This document shows, piece by piece, positions 52,411 through 60,598 of a stretch of DNA of 64,000 bases. The notes under the pieces are model-generated. The model worked only from the letters and a program-made list of their open reading frames with translations. It searched no databases and had not been told where the DNA came from. This DNA comes from BOKV01 sp049289295. GTDB taxonomy: Bacteria; Pseudomonadota; Alphaproteobacteria; Rhizobiales; Rhizobiaceae. The DNA lies in assembly GCA_049289295.1 (NCBI GenBank), contig JBATLL010000075.1:384947-448946 (forward strand), written 5' to 3'. Numbering within the stretch: position 1 is the first letter of the stretch; the number at the start of each line of letters is the position of its first letter. The translations under genes and the position numbers were made by a program.

Positions 52411-54678
52411 ATGAAAAGCGCAATGACAGGTCCGCGCGTTCTATTGAAGCGCCTCCGCGAGGTAATGGCGGAGTCGCTTGGCGCGCAGCAACGCCTGGAC
52501 AAGATCGTGCGCCATATCGCGGCCAACATGGTGGCGGAGGTCTGCTCGGTCTACGTGCTTCGGGCTGACAATGTGCTGGAGCTCTTTGCTACACAGGGCC
52601 TTAATCCCGGTGCTGTTCACGAGGCATCGCTGAAGGTTGGCCAAGGCCTCGTCGGCACGATTGCCGCCACTGCGAGGCCGCTCAATCTGGATGATGCACA
52701 ATCCCATCCATCCTTCGCCTACCTGCCGGAGACCGGTGAGGAGATTTTCCATTCCTTCCTCGGCGTGCCGATCCTGCGCGCCGGTCGCGCGCTTGGTGTT
52801 CTGGTTGTCCAGAACCAGACCCGGCGCACTTATCGCGAGGATGAGGTCGAGGCGCTGGAAACCACAGCGATGGTCATCGCGGAACTGATCGCGGCTGGCG
52901 AACTGGAAGGCCTGAACAAGCAGGGCACACGCCTTGACCTGTCGCGACCGCTGAAGATGTCGGGTTCTGCGCTGGCGGAAGGCATTGGGCTTGGCTATGT
53001 GGTGCTGCATGAGCCACGGGTCGTTGTGACCAACCTGTTCAACGAGGATGCGGAAGAAGAGCTTGCCAGACTGCGCGACGCGCTGGGACGGCTCCGTATC
53101 TCGATTGACGACCTGCTGGACCGGCGAGAGGTCGCTGCCGATGGCGAGCACCGCGAAGTGCTGGAAGCCTATCGCATGTTCGCCAATGATCGCGGTTGGG
53201 TGCGGCGCATGGAAGAGGCCATTGCCAATGGCCTGACGGCAGAAGCTGCGGTCGAGAAGGTGCAGAGCGACAACCGGGCCCGCATGATGCGCCAGCCTGA
53301 TCCCTACCTGCGCGACAGGCTGCATGATTTTGACGATCTTGCGTACCGGCTTCTGCGCGAACTGGTCGGGCGGCCCCATGGCCCCGTGGCAGACGAAATC
53401 CCACGCGACTGTATCGTCGTTGCGCGCAACATGGGCGCGGCTGAACTATTGGACTATTCGCGCGAGAAGCTGCGCGGGCTGGTGCTGGAAGAAGGCGCGC
53501 AGACAAGCCATGTGGTAATCGTGGCCAAGGCGCTGGGTATCCCGGTTGTGGGCAGTGTTCCAGACATTGTCTCGGTCGCGGAAAGCGGCAACTCCATCAT
53601 CGTTGATGGTGAGGAGGGCCTGACCTATCTGCGCCCGCCATCCGACGTTGAGACTGCCTATGTCGAGAAGGTCAGGTTTCGGGCCAGCCGGCAGGCCCGT
53701 TTTCGTGAGCTGCGCAACGAACCTGCCCGCACGCTGGATGGGGTGGAGTTCGATCTGCTTATGAATGCCGGACTGGCGATGGACCTGCCGCAGCTCGAAC
53801 AATCCGGTGCCAAGGGCATTGGCCTTTTTCGTACCGAACTGCAGTTCATGGTCGCGTCGAAGTTTCCACGGCCAAGCGAACAGGAATCATTCTATCGATC
53901 GGTTCTCAAGGCTGCGGCCGGACACCCGGTCACTTTCCGTACGCTGGATATTGGTGGGGACAAGGTTCTGCCGTACGGGCGCACCCTCAACGAGGAAAAT
54001 CCCGCACTTGGCTGGCGCGCAATAAGACTGGCGCTGGACAGGCCAGGGCTGTTGAGAGGTCAGTTGCGCGCGCTGTTGAAAGCCGGCGAGGGAATAGAGT
54101 TGCGCATCATGTTGCCGATGGTGACGGAATTGCGCGAGGTCCGGCAGGTCAAGAAACTCATCGAACGGGAGCAGGCCACTCTTCGCCGGTTCGGCTACAC
54201 GATGCCCTCAAGTCTGAAACTCGGCTGCATGCTGGAGGTGCCTGCGCTGCTTTGGCAACTCGATGAACTGTTTGGCGAGATCGACTTCGTTTCGGTCGGG
54301 TCCAATGATCTTTTCCAGTTCATGATGGCTTCCGACCGTGGAAACTCGATGATCGCAAACCGGTTCGACCCGCTGAGCCGCAGTTTCCTCAGAGTGCTGA
54401 AGGACATAGCCGACAGGGCGAGAGCTGCGAACGTGTCGCTCACTCTTTGTGGTGAGATAGCCGGCAAGCCTCTGTCTGCGCTGGCGCTGGCCGGGGTTGG
54501 CTATCGTCAGCTTTCCATGGCGCCCTCGGCCATCGGACCTGTGAAATCCATGATACGCCAGATTGATGTGGGCGAACTGGAGCGGTTCCTGCATGCAGAA
54601 ATCGCAAAGCCTGCAAGTGAGCGGTCAATTCGCGAATTGCTGACAGCATTTGCCGACAGCCATGGCATACAGTATTAG
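52411..54678 (+). CDS. ptsP: Nitrogen-PTS enzyme I (EI-Ntr)
   Basis: Phosphoenolpyruvate-protein phosphotransferase of the nitrogen-related PTS, 755 residues. Seen: N-terminal GAF domain (about 20-165), the PEP-utiliser domain with the phosphorylated His367 in GAQTSHVVIVAKA, and the TIM-barrel PEP-binding domain (GIGLFRTELQFM, LGCMLEVPALLW, SNDLFQFMMASDR). ATG at 52411 used; in-frame upstream TTG at 52357 lacks a site. Nitrogen and carbon status signalling is known for the family. Confidence 0.94.
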   Translation: MKSAMTGPRVLLKRLREVMAESLGAQQRLDKIVRHIAANMVAEVCSVYVLRADNVLELFATQGLNPGAVHEASLKVGQGLVGTIAATARPLNLDDAQSHPSFAYLPETGEEIFHSFLGVPILRAGRALGVLVVQNQTRRTYREDEVEALETTAMVIAELIAAGELEGLNKQGTRLDLSRPLKMSGSALAEGIGLGYVVLHEPRVVVTNLFNEDAEEELARLRDALGRLRISIDDLLDRREVAADGEHREVLEAYRMFANDRGWVRRMEEAIANGLTAEAAVEKVQSDNRARMMRQPDPYLRDRLHDFDDLAYRLLRELVGRPHGPVADEIPRDCIVVARNMGAAELLDYSREKLRGLVLEEGAQTSHVVIVAKALGIPVVGSVPDIVSVAESGNSIIVDGEEGLTYLRPPSDVETAYVEKVRFRASRQARFRELRNEPARTLDGVEFDLLMNAGLAMDLPQLEQSGAKGIGLFRTELQFMVASKFPRPSEQESFYRSVLKAAAGHPVTFRTLDIGGDKVLPYGRTLNEENPALGWRAIRLALDRPGLLRGQLRALLKAGEGIELRIMLPMVTELREVRQVKKLIEREQATLRRFGYTMPSSLKLGCMLEVPALLWQLDELFGEIDFVSVGSNDLFQFMMASDRGNSMIANRFDPLSRSFLRVLKDIADRARAANVSLTLCGEIAGKPLSALALAGVGYRQLSMAPSAIGPVKSMIRQIDVGELERFLHAEIAKPASERSIRELLTAFADSHGIQY

Positions 54679-54697
54679 CCGCGGCGCGGCCCTTTTT
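54678..54697 (+). terminator. Weak terminator after ptsP
   Basis: GCCGC (54678-54682) and GCGGC (54686-54690) with a 3-base loop, then CC and TTTTT (54693-54697), immediately at the ptsP stop. Short stem but strong GC pairs and a T-run. Confidence 0.5.
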
Positions 54698-54741
54698 GAC
54701 AATGCCGTTCATGCAATCACGTTCCAGGATGCTCCAGTCAG

Positions 54742-55812
54742 ATGCTGCCCAATGAAAAGCTAGACGCGATATTGAAGCGGCACGGCCAGCTTGAAGTCGA
54801 AATGGCCGGCAATCCGGATGCCGAGACCTATGTGCGGGCGGCGTCGGAATATTCCGAACTGGGCGAGATCGTCGATCTCATTCGCGAACTGCGGCGGGAA
54901 GAAAAAGCGCTTGGCGGGCTGGACCAGTTGCTGGCTGACAAGGGCACGGACGCTGAGATGCGGGAACTTGCCGAACTCGAATATCCCGGCATCGAGGAAA
55001 AGATCGAGGATCTGCGGACCAGGATCCAGGTGCTTTTGTTGCCGCGCGACAGCGCCGACGACAAGAGCGTCATCCTGGAAGTGCGTGCCGGCACGGGTGG
55101 ATCGGAAGCCGCGCTGTTTGCCGGAGACCTGTTCCGCATGTATGAGCGCCACGCCGCCCTGCAGGGCTGGAAAGTGGAAGTGCTTTCCGAAAGCGAGGGC
55201 GAGGTTGGTGGCTACAAGGAAATCATCGCAGCCATCCGGGGCAAGGGCGTGTTTGCCCGCCTGAAATTTGAATCGGGCGTGCATCGCGTTCAGCGCGTTC
55301 CCGAGACCGAGGCTGGCGGGCGTATCCATACGTCTGCGGCTACGGTTGCCGTTCTTCCCGAGGCCGAAGAAATCGACATCGAAATTCGCCCTGAAGATAT
55401 TCGCATCGACACGATGCGTGCTTCGGGCGCGGGCGGGCAGCATGTCAACACAACGGATTCTGCGGTTCGCATTACCCATATGCCGACCGGCATAGTCGTG
55501 ACGTCATCGGAAAAGTCGCAGCACCAGAATCGCGCGAATGCAATGAAGACGCTGCGAGCCAAGCTGTTCGACATGGAAAGGCAGAAGGCCGATTCGGAAC
55601 GAGCGAGCGCGCGAAAGGGACAGGTTGGCTCGGGTGATCGATCCGAGCGCATCAGGACCTACAACTTCCCGCAGGGTCGCGTCACGGATCACCGCATCAA
55701 TCTTACCCTGTACAAGCTTGACCGGATGATCGAGGGCGAAGGCCTGGACGAATTGTTCGATGCGCTGCAGGCCGATCATCAGGCAAGCCTGCTTGCAGAA
55801 CTGGGAGAATGA
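54742..55812 (+). CDS. prfA: Peptide chain release factor 1
   Basis: RF1, 356 residues, releases peptides at UAA and UAG. Seen: the GGQ motif in GAGGQHVNTTDSAVRI, the stop-recognition PxT as PET in HRVQRVPETEAGGRIHTSA, and helical N-terminus. Followed by overlapping prmC, which methylates its GGQ glutamine. Confidence 0.97.
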   Translation: MLPNEKLDAILKRHGQLEVEMAGNPDAETYVRAASEYSELGEIVDLIRELRREEKALGGLDQLLADKGTDAEMRELAELEYPGIEEKIEDLRTRIQVLLLPRDSADDKSVILEVRAGTGGSEAALFAGDLFRMYERHAALQGWKVEVLSESEGEVGGYKEIIAAIRGKGVFARLKFESGVHRVQRVPETEAGGRIHTSAATVAVLPEAEEIDIEIRPEDIRIDTMRASGAGGQHVNTTDSAVRITHMPTGIVVTSSEKSQHQNRANAMKTLRAKLFDMERQKADSERASARKGQVGSGDRSERIRTYNFPQGRVTDHRINLTLYKLDRMIEGEGLDELFDALQADHQASLLAELGE

Positions 55813-56681
55813 GCAGGTTGCAGGGCGCTGTGGCTCGATATTGCGATGTGCACCGGCAAGGCTTGACGAAGCTTGAAGCTGCGGGAAAGGCTTCCGCTTC
55901 GCACGATGCCCGACTTTTGCTTCAGCACGTATCGGGGCTCGAACATTCTGCGCTGATCAGCCGATGGCTGGATTTGTGTCCGGAAGAAACCCGGAGGGAA
56001 TTTGCGGAACTGGTCGAACGCCGTGTCGGCGGAGAACCTGTCTTCCGCATCATGGGTCAACGGGAATTCTACGGACTTGGGTTCACCGTCACACCTGCGG
56101 TGCTTGACCCGAGGCCGGATACCGAACTCCTTGTCGATCGTGTTCTTAATGCATATCGCGGTCGTCCCGGCCCATTGCGCTTTGCCGATATCGGGACCGG
56201 GTCCGGTGCGATTGCCGTTGCTATTCTGGCCAATCTTGCGAATGTGCACTGTGTTGCCAGTGACATCAGCGCTGAGGCGCTGGAGGTCGCAAGGGCAAAT
56301 TCCGTGGCAAACGGTGTTGGCGCGCGCATGGAGACCCGATCCGGGGATTGCCTTCAGTCACTTGACGGGACGTTCGACTTCATCGTCTCAAACCCGCCTT
56401 ACATAGCGAGCAGCGAGATTGGCGCGCTCGAACCGGAAGTCCGGCTGCACGATCCGCTGGCCGCGCTTGACGGGGGGACGGACGGGCTGGATTTCTATCG
56501 TGTCCTGTTGCGTGAGGCGGGTGCGTTTCTCAAGCCCGATGGGCGGCTCTTCATGGAGTTCGGAATTGGCCAGGCACTAGTGATTGCTGATCTGGCAGCT
56601 CGCCATGACTGGCATTTGCCGGAGGTTTTCCGTGACCTTGCCGGGATCGAACGGGTAATGGTTCTGAGTGCTCCAGGCTAA
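55809..56681 (+). CDS. prmC: Release factor glutamine methyltransferase
   Basis: HemK-type methyltransferase, 290 residues, modifying the GGQ glutamine of RF1 and RF2. Seen: DIGTGSGAIAVAIL (SAM binding), PRPDTELLVD and the catalytic NPPY in FDFIVSNPPYIAS. The ATG overlaps the prfA stop. Standard prfA-prmC pair. Confidence 0.96.
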   Translation: MSRLQGAVARYCDVHRQGLTKLEAAGKASASHDARLLLQHVSGLEHSALISRWLDLCPEETRREFAELVERRVGGEPVFRIMGQREFYGLGFTVTPAVLDPRPDTELLVDRVLNAYRGRPGPLRFADIGTGSGAIAVAILANLANVHCVASDISAEALEVARANSVANGVGARMETRSGDCLQSLDGTFDFIVSNPPYIASSEIGALEPEVRLHDPLAALDGGTDGLDFYRVLLREAGAFLKPDGRLFMEFGIGQALVIADLAARHDWHLPEVFRDLAGIERVMVLSAPG

Positions 56682-57001
56682 GCATTTCCGGCCCATTCAC
56701 ATTGTTTGCAGAAAACGCTTGGATTCCGCGCGCCGAACCTATAATTTCCGCTTCGTGCAGTGACGCAGAGGCGAATCGCGAAGCTGACGGATGTTCCCTG
56801 ACCATACTGAATAGTTCGAGGCGATCGCAGGAATTGCGAAGCATGGCAGGTAGCAGGAATAACCAAGCCGATCATTGAGGTGATCCGGAGTACCGACCGG
56901 TCCTGGAGCGGTCGATTCACGCAACCGGAATTGCCCCCAATTATTTGGGGCAGGGGTTGCCAAACACGCCTTTCAGGCATGCCAATCAAGATGAGAAGTT
57001 C
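56682..57001. other. Intergenic region before DUF4167 gene
   Basis: 320 bases without a recognisable gene. It holds a TATAAT at 56740-56745 with a weak TTGGAT 15 bases ahead (56719-56724), and a perfect 6-bp hairpin CCCCAA (56935-56940) / TTGGGG (56945-56950) with a TTAT loop 51 bases before the start codon. A long leader for the DUF4167 gene is likely. Confidence 0.5.
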
Positions 57002-57724
57002 ATGAGGCAACAACAGCAGAAGAACCGGATGCGCGGCAGAGGTCGCAAGGCACCAAACCCTCTCAGCCGCAATTTCGAAAGCAATGGTCCGGACGTGAAA
57101 ATCCGGGGCAATGCAGCACATATCGCGGAAAAATATTCGACTTTGGCGCGCGATGCCCTTTCGGCCGGCGATACGGTTATGGCCGAGAACTATCTTCAGC
57201 ATGCCGAGCATTACAACCGGATCATTCTCGCCTCCCAACCGCAGCGCAATCCCGATGACCAGCCGGTTCAAGGGCGCGGTTTCCAGCAGGGTTATGACGG
57301 CGACGATGAAGATGGCGACGGCATGGGCGGCGGCCAGGGGCAGGGCGATCAACCCGCCATGGAAAGCCAGCGCGATGAATCGCGCGATCGCGACCGGCGC
57401 CGGGATCAGGACGATAATCGCTCTGGCAACCGCAATGGTCGGGTCAGCAGCGATGATGACGACGACGATTCATCGGACGAAGTTTCAATGGATGGCGACA
57501 ATGGCGAAGAGATGCCAAGTCGCTCGCGCCCACCGCAGAATCGCAATCGCCGTCGGCCCAGAAGTGAGGGCCCTCGGGAAAATGGTGGATCAACGCGCGG
57601 CGAACCTGCCCGCGAGCAGCGCGAAGGCGTGTCGGCGGACGCTTCTGCCTTGCCGGAAAGCATCCTGGGGGCTGTGGCAACCAGGCCATCCGCTCCGGCA
57701 CAGGAAACAACCGTAGAAGACTGA
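57002..57724 (+). CDS. DUF4167 protein with low-complexity tail
   Basis: 240-residue protein. The first 75 residues form the conserved domain (QQKNRMRGRGRKAPNPLSRN, then AHIAEKYSTLARDALSAGDT, LQHAEHYNRI), which looks RNA-binding by its basic start. The remainder is disordered: Gly/Asp/Glu and Arg-rich with a run of seven acidic residues (SDDDDDDS). ATG at 57002 follows GAGAAG. Alphaproteobacterial family, function unknown. Confidence 0.88.
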   Translation: MRQQQQKNRMRGRGRKAPNPLSRNFESNGPDVKIRGNAAHIAEKYSTLARDALSAGDTVMAENYLQHAEHYNRIILASQPQRNPDDQPVQGRGFQQGYDGDDEDGDGMGGGQGQGDQPAMESQRDESRDRDRRRDQDDNRSGNRNGRVSSDDDDDDSSDEVSMDGDNGEEMPSRSRPPQNRNRRRPRSEGPRENGGSTRGEPAREQREGVSADASALPESILGAVATRPSAPAQETTVED

Positions 57725-57749
57725 ATTTCCCGATAGGGATGAAAAACTG

Positions 57750-57778
57750 GGCCCGGTGCGGAAAGTGCCGGGCCTTTT
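57750..57778 (+). terminator. Rho-independent terminator after DUF4167 gene
   Basis: GGCCCGG (57750-57756) pairs with CCGGGCC (57768-57774), 11-base loop, followed by TTTT. It lies 25 bases after the stop, separating this gene from clpB. Confidence 0.8.
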
Positions 57779-57790
57779 GCCGTTCTGGCC

Positions 57791-57819
57791 CTTCAATGGG
57801 CGGGGCGGGGTTCCTATAT
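57791..57819 (+). promoter_or_regulatory. Sigma-32-like promoter of clpB
   Basis: CTTCAA (57791-57796), 16-base spacer, CCTATAT (57813-57819), 89 bases before clpB. It matches the RpoH-type pattern CTTGAA with one base changed and a C-rich -10. clpB is a classic heat-shock gene and an RpoH2-type factor is encoded in this window. Predicted only. Confidence 0.5.
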
Positions 57820-57908
57820 CTGCTTTAACGGCTTGCCGAAAAGGGAGTCGAACCGGAGCGTTTTTTCCATGCCGCAAAGCGGGTGGAAGAAAGTCATGGA
57901 GCAGAAAA

Positions 57909-60521
57909 ATGAACGTCGAGAAATATTCAGACCGGGTCAAGGGATTCATCCAGTCGGCCCAGACCATGGCCCTTTCCAAAGGCCACCAGCAGTTTTCCCC
58001 CGAACATGTCCTGAAAGTTCTCCTTGATGACAAGGAAGGCATTGCAAGCTCGCTGCTGACACATGCTGGCGGGCGACCGCAGGATGCGCGTGTTGCCGTG
58101 GAAGCTGCGCTCAACGCAATGCCAAGCGTTTCTGGCAACAACAGCCAACTTTATCTTTCGCAGCCTTTGGCGCGCGTCATGGATACAGCCGAAAAGGCCG
58201 CCGAAAAGGCGGGCGATTCATTTGTCACGGTGGAGCGGCTGCTGCTTGCCCTTGCGATCGAGAAGTCCGCGGCAACTTCTCAGATGCTTGCCAGGGCCGG
58301 CGTCACCGTCAATGGCCTCAACCAGGCCATCAATGAATTGCGCAAGGGTCGCACAGCCGACAGCGCCAATTCGGAAGCTGGCTACGACGCCTTGAAGAAA
58401 TACGCACGTGACCTCACGCAGGATGCGCGCGATGGCAAGCTCGACCCTGTCATCGGCAGGGATGAAGAGATACGCCGTGCGATCCAGGTTCTCTCTCGCC
58501 GCACAAAGAACAATCCGGTGCTGATCGGCGAACCGGGTGTCGGCAAGACCGCCATTGCGGAAGGCCTGGCATTGCGAATCATCAATGGTGACGTGCCCGA
58601 ATCGCTGACCAACAAGCGCTTGCTCGCGCTTGACATGGGCTCGCTGATAGCCGGTGCCAAATATCGCGGTGAATTCGAGGAGCGACTCAAGGCGGTCCTG
58701 AGCGAAGTGCAGTCGGCTGCAGGGCAGATAATTCTGTTCATCGACGAAATGCACACGCTGGTGGGCGCGGGAAAAAGCGAGGGGGCGATGGATGCATCGA
58801 ACCTTCTCAAGCCAGCGCTCGCGCGCGGCGAACTGCATTGCGTTGGTGCGACCACGCTTGATGAATATCGCAAGCATGTGGAAAAGGATGCCGCACTTGC
58901 CCGCCGGTTCCAGCCCGTCTTCGTATCCGAACCGACGGTTGCAGACACGGTATCGATCCTGCGCGGGATCAAGGAGAAATACGAACTGCATCACGGCGTG
59001 CGAATCACCGATTCCTCACTCGTTGCGGCAGCGAATCTCTCCAACCGCTACATCACTGACCGTTTTCTGCCGGACAAGGCCATCGACCTGATGGACGAGG
59101 CAGCATCGCGGCTGCGGATGCAGGTTGATTCGAAGCCGGAAGAACTGGACGAACTGGACCGGCGCATCATTCAGCTGCGCATCGAACGCGAGGCGCTGAA
59201 GAAGGAAAGCGACAAGGGATCGGCGGAACGGCTCAAGGTTATTGAAGCGGAGATCGCTGATCTGCAAGAGAAATCGGATGGGCTGACGGCGCGCTGGGAA
59301 GCCGAGAAGAACAAGCTGTCGAGCGCACGCGACATCAAGGAAGAACTGGATGGCGCGCGTGGTGAGCTCGAACAGGCTCAGCGTCGTGGCAATCTGGAGC
59401 GAGCAAGCGAACTTGCCTACAGCATCATTCCACAACTCGAAGCGAACCTGAGTGAAGCGGAAAGTGCAGGAGACGGCGAGTTTGACGCGATCGTCGAAGA
59501 AGCCGTGACGCCTGACCACATCGCCCAGGTCGTTTCGCGCTGGACCGGCATTCCGGTTGACCGGATGCTGGAAGGCGAGAAGGACAAGCTGCTTCGCATG
59601 GAAGACGGACTTGCCAAGCGTGTTGTCGGGCAGGGGGAGGCAGTGCAGGCAGTGTCGCGTGCGGTTCGCCGTGCCCGCGCGGGTCTGCAGGATCCCAACC
59701 GTCCGATCGGCTCCTTCATGTTCCTTGGACCGACAGGTGTGGGAAAGACGGAGCTCACGAAGGCGCTTGCCGGTTTCCTGTTCGACGATGACAGCGCTAT
59801 GGTCCGGCTCGACATGTCGGAGTTCATGGAGAAGCACTCGGTGGCCCGGTTGATCGGCGCGCCGCCTGGATATGTCGGATATGACGAAGGTGGTGTCCTT
59901 ACCGAGGCAGTGAGGCGCCGACCGTACCAGGTCATTCTTTTCGACGAAGTCGAAAAGGCCCATCCCGATGTCTTCAACATCTTGCTGCAGGTCCTTGATG
60001 ATGGTCGCCTGACTGACGGGCAGGGCAGAACCGTGGACTTCCGCAATACGCTTGTCATCATGACATCGAATCTTGGTTCGGAATATCTGGTGAACCTGGC
60101 TGACGGCGAGGATACCGGATCGGTGCGTGAGCAGGTCATGGGAATGGTGCGGGCAAGTTTCCGTCCCGAGTTCCTGAACCGTGTTGACGAGATCATCCTG
60201 TTCCACCGCCTCAAGCGCAGTGACATGGCTGGCATCGTTGCCATCCAGATGGGGCGCCTCGAGCGTTTGCTGGAAGATCGCCGCATTACCCTCGAAATGG
60301 GGAATGATGCTGTCGAGTGGCTGGCAAACAAGGGCTATGATCCCGCCTATGGCGCGCGTCCGCTCAAGCGCGTCATCCAGACGGCCCTGCAGGACCAGCT
60401 GGCAGAAAAGATTCTTGCTGGCGAAATCCATGATGGCATGACGGTCAGGGTCTCCGCCGGCTCGGACCGCCTGCTGGTCGAACCCTTGCAGGTAAAGTCC
60501 GCGACTGCCGAAGCGGCCTGA
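57909..60521 (+). CDS. clpB: ATP-dependent disaggregase ClpB
   Basis: Hsp100 chaperone that rescues aggregated proteins with DnaK; 870 residues. Seen: N-terminal Clp repeat domain, first AAA+ module with GEPGVGKTA and FIDEMHTL, the coiled-coil middle domain (about 400-520), and second AAA+ module with GPTGVGKTE and LFDEVEKAH. ATG at 57909 starts the canonical MNVEKYSDRVKGF. Heat-shock regulation is suggested by its promoter. Confidence 0.97.
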   Translation: MNVEKYSDRVKGFIQSAQTMALSKGHQQFSPEHVLKVLLDDKEGIASSLLTHAGGRPQDARVAVEAALNAMPSVSGNNSQLYLSQPLARVMDTAEKAAEKAGDSFVTVERLLLALAIEKSAATSQMLARAGVTVNGLNQAINELRKGRTADSANSEAGYDALKKYARDLTQDARDGKLDPVIGRDEEIRRAIQVLSRRTKNNPVLIGEPGVGKTAIAEGLALRIINGDVPESLTNKRLLALDMGSLIAGAKYRGEFEERLKAVLSEVQSAAGQIILFIDEMHTLVGAGKSEGAMDASNLLKPALARGELHCVGATTLDEYRKHVEKDAALARRFQPVFVSEPTVADTVSILRGIKEKYELHHGVRITDSSLVAAANLSNRYITDRFLPDKAIDLMDEAASRLRMQVDSKPEELDELDRRIIQLRIEREALKKESDKGSAERLKVIEAEIADLQEKSDGLTARWEAEKNKLSSARDIKEELDGARGELEQAQRRGNLERASELAYSIIPQLEANLSEAESAGDGEFDAIVEEAVTPDHIAQVVSRWTGIPVDRMLEGEKDKLLRMEDGLAKRVVGQGEAVQAVSRAVRRARAGLQDPNRPIGSFMFLGPTGVGKTELTKALAGFLFDDDSAMVRLDMSEFMEKHSVARLIGAPPGYVGYDEGGVLTEAVRRRPYQVILFDEVEKAHPDVFNILLQVLDDGRLTDGQGRTVDFRNTLVIMTSNLGSEYLVNLADGEDTGSVREQVMGMVRASFRPEFLNRVDEIILFHRLKRSDMAGIVAIQMGRLERLLEDRRITLEMGNDAVEWLANKGYDPAYGARPLKRVIQTALQDQLAEKILAGEIHDGMTVRVSAGSDRLLVEPLQVKSATAEAA

Positions 60522-60534
60522 TCAATCGACCACG

Positions 60535-60564
60535 ATGCGGGGCATGCTGCATGCTGCCCCGCAT
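60535..60564. terminator. Bidirectional hairpin between clpB and M23 gene
   Basis: Perfect 10-bp inverted repeat ATGCGGGGCA (60535-60544) / TGCCCCGCAT (60555-60564) with a 10-base loop, between convergent stops. No T-run on either side, so it may act as an mRNA 3'-end barrier or a weak two-way terminator. Confidence 0.65.
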
Positions 60565-60598
60565 ATCCACCCCTTCCGGGCAGAGATCGGCATATACG

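Noticed and set aside
59016..60431. 471-codon minus-strand ORF inside clpB
   Set aside because: Antisense to the conserved ClpB AAA+ domains; no recognisable protein.
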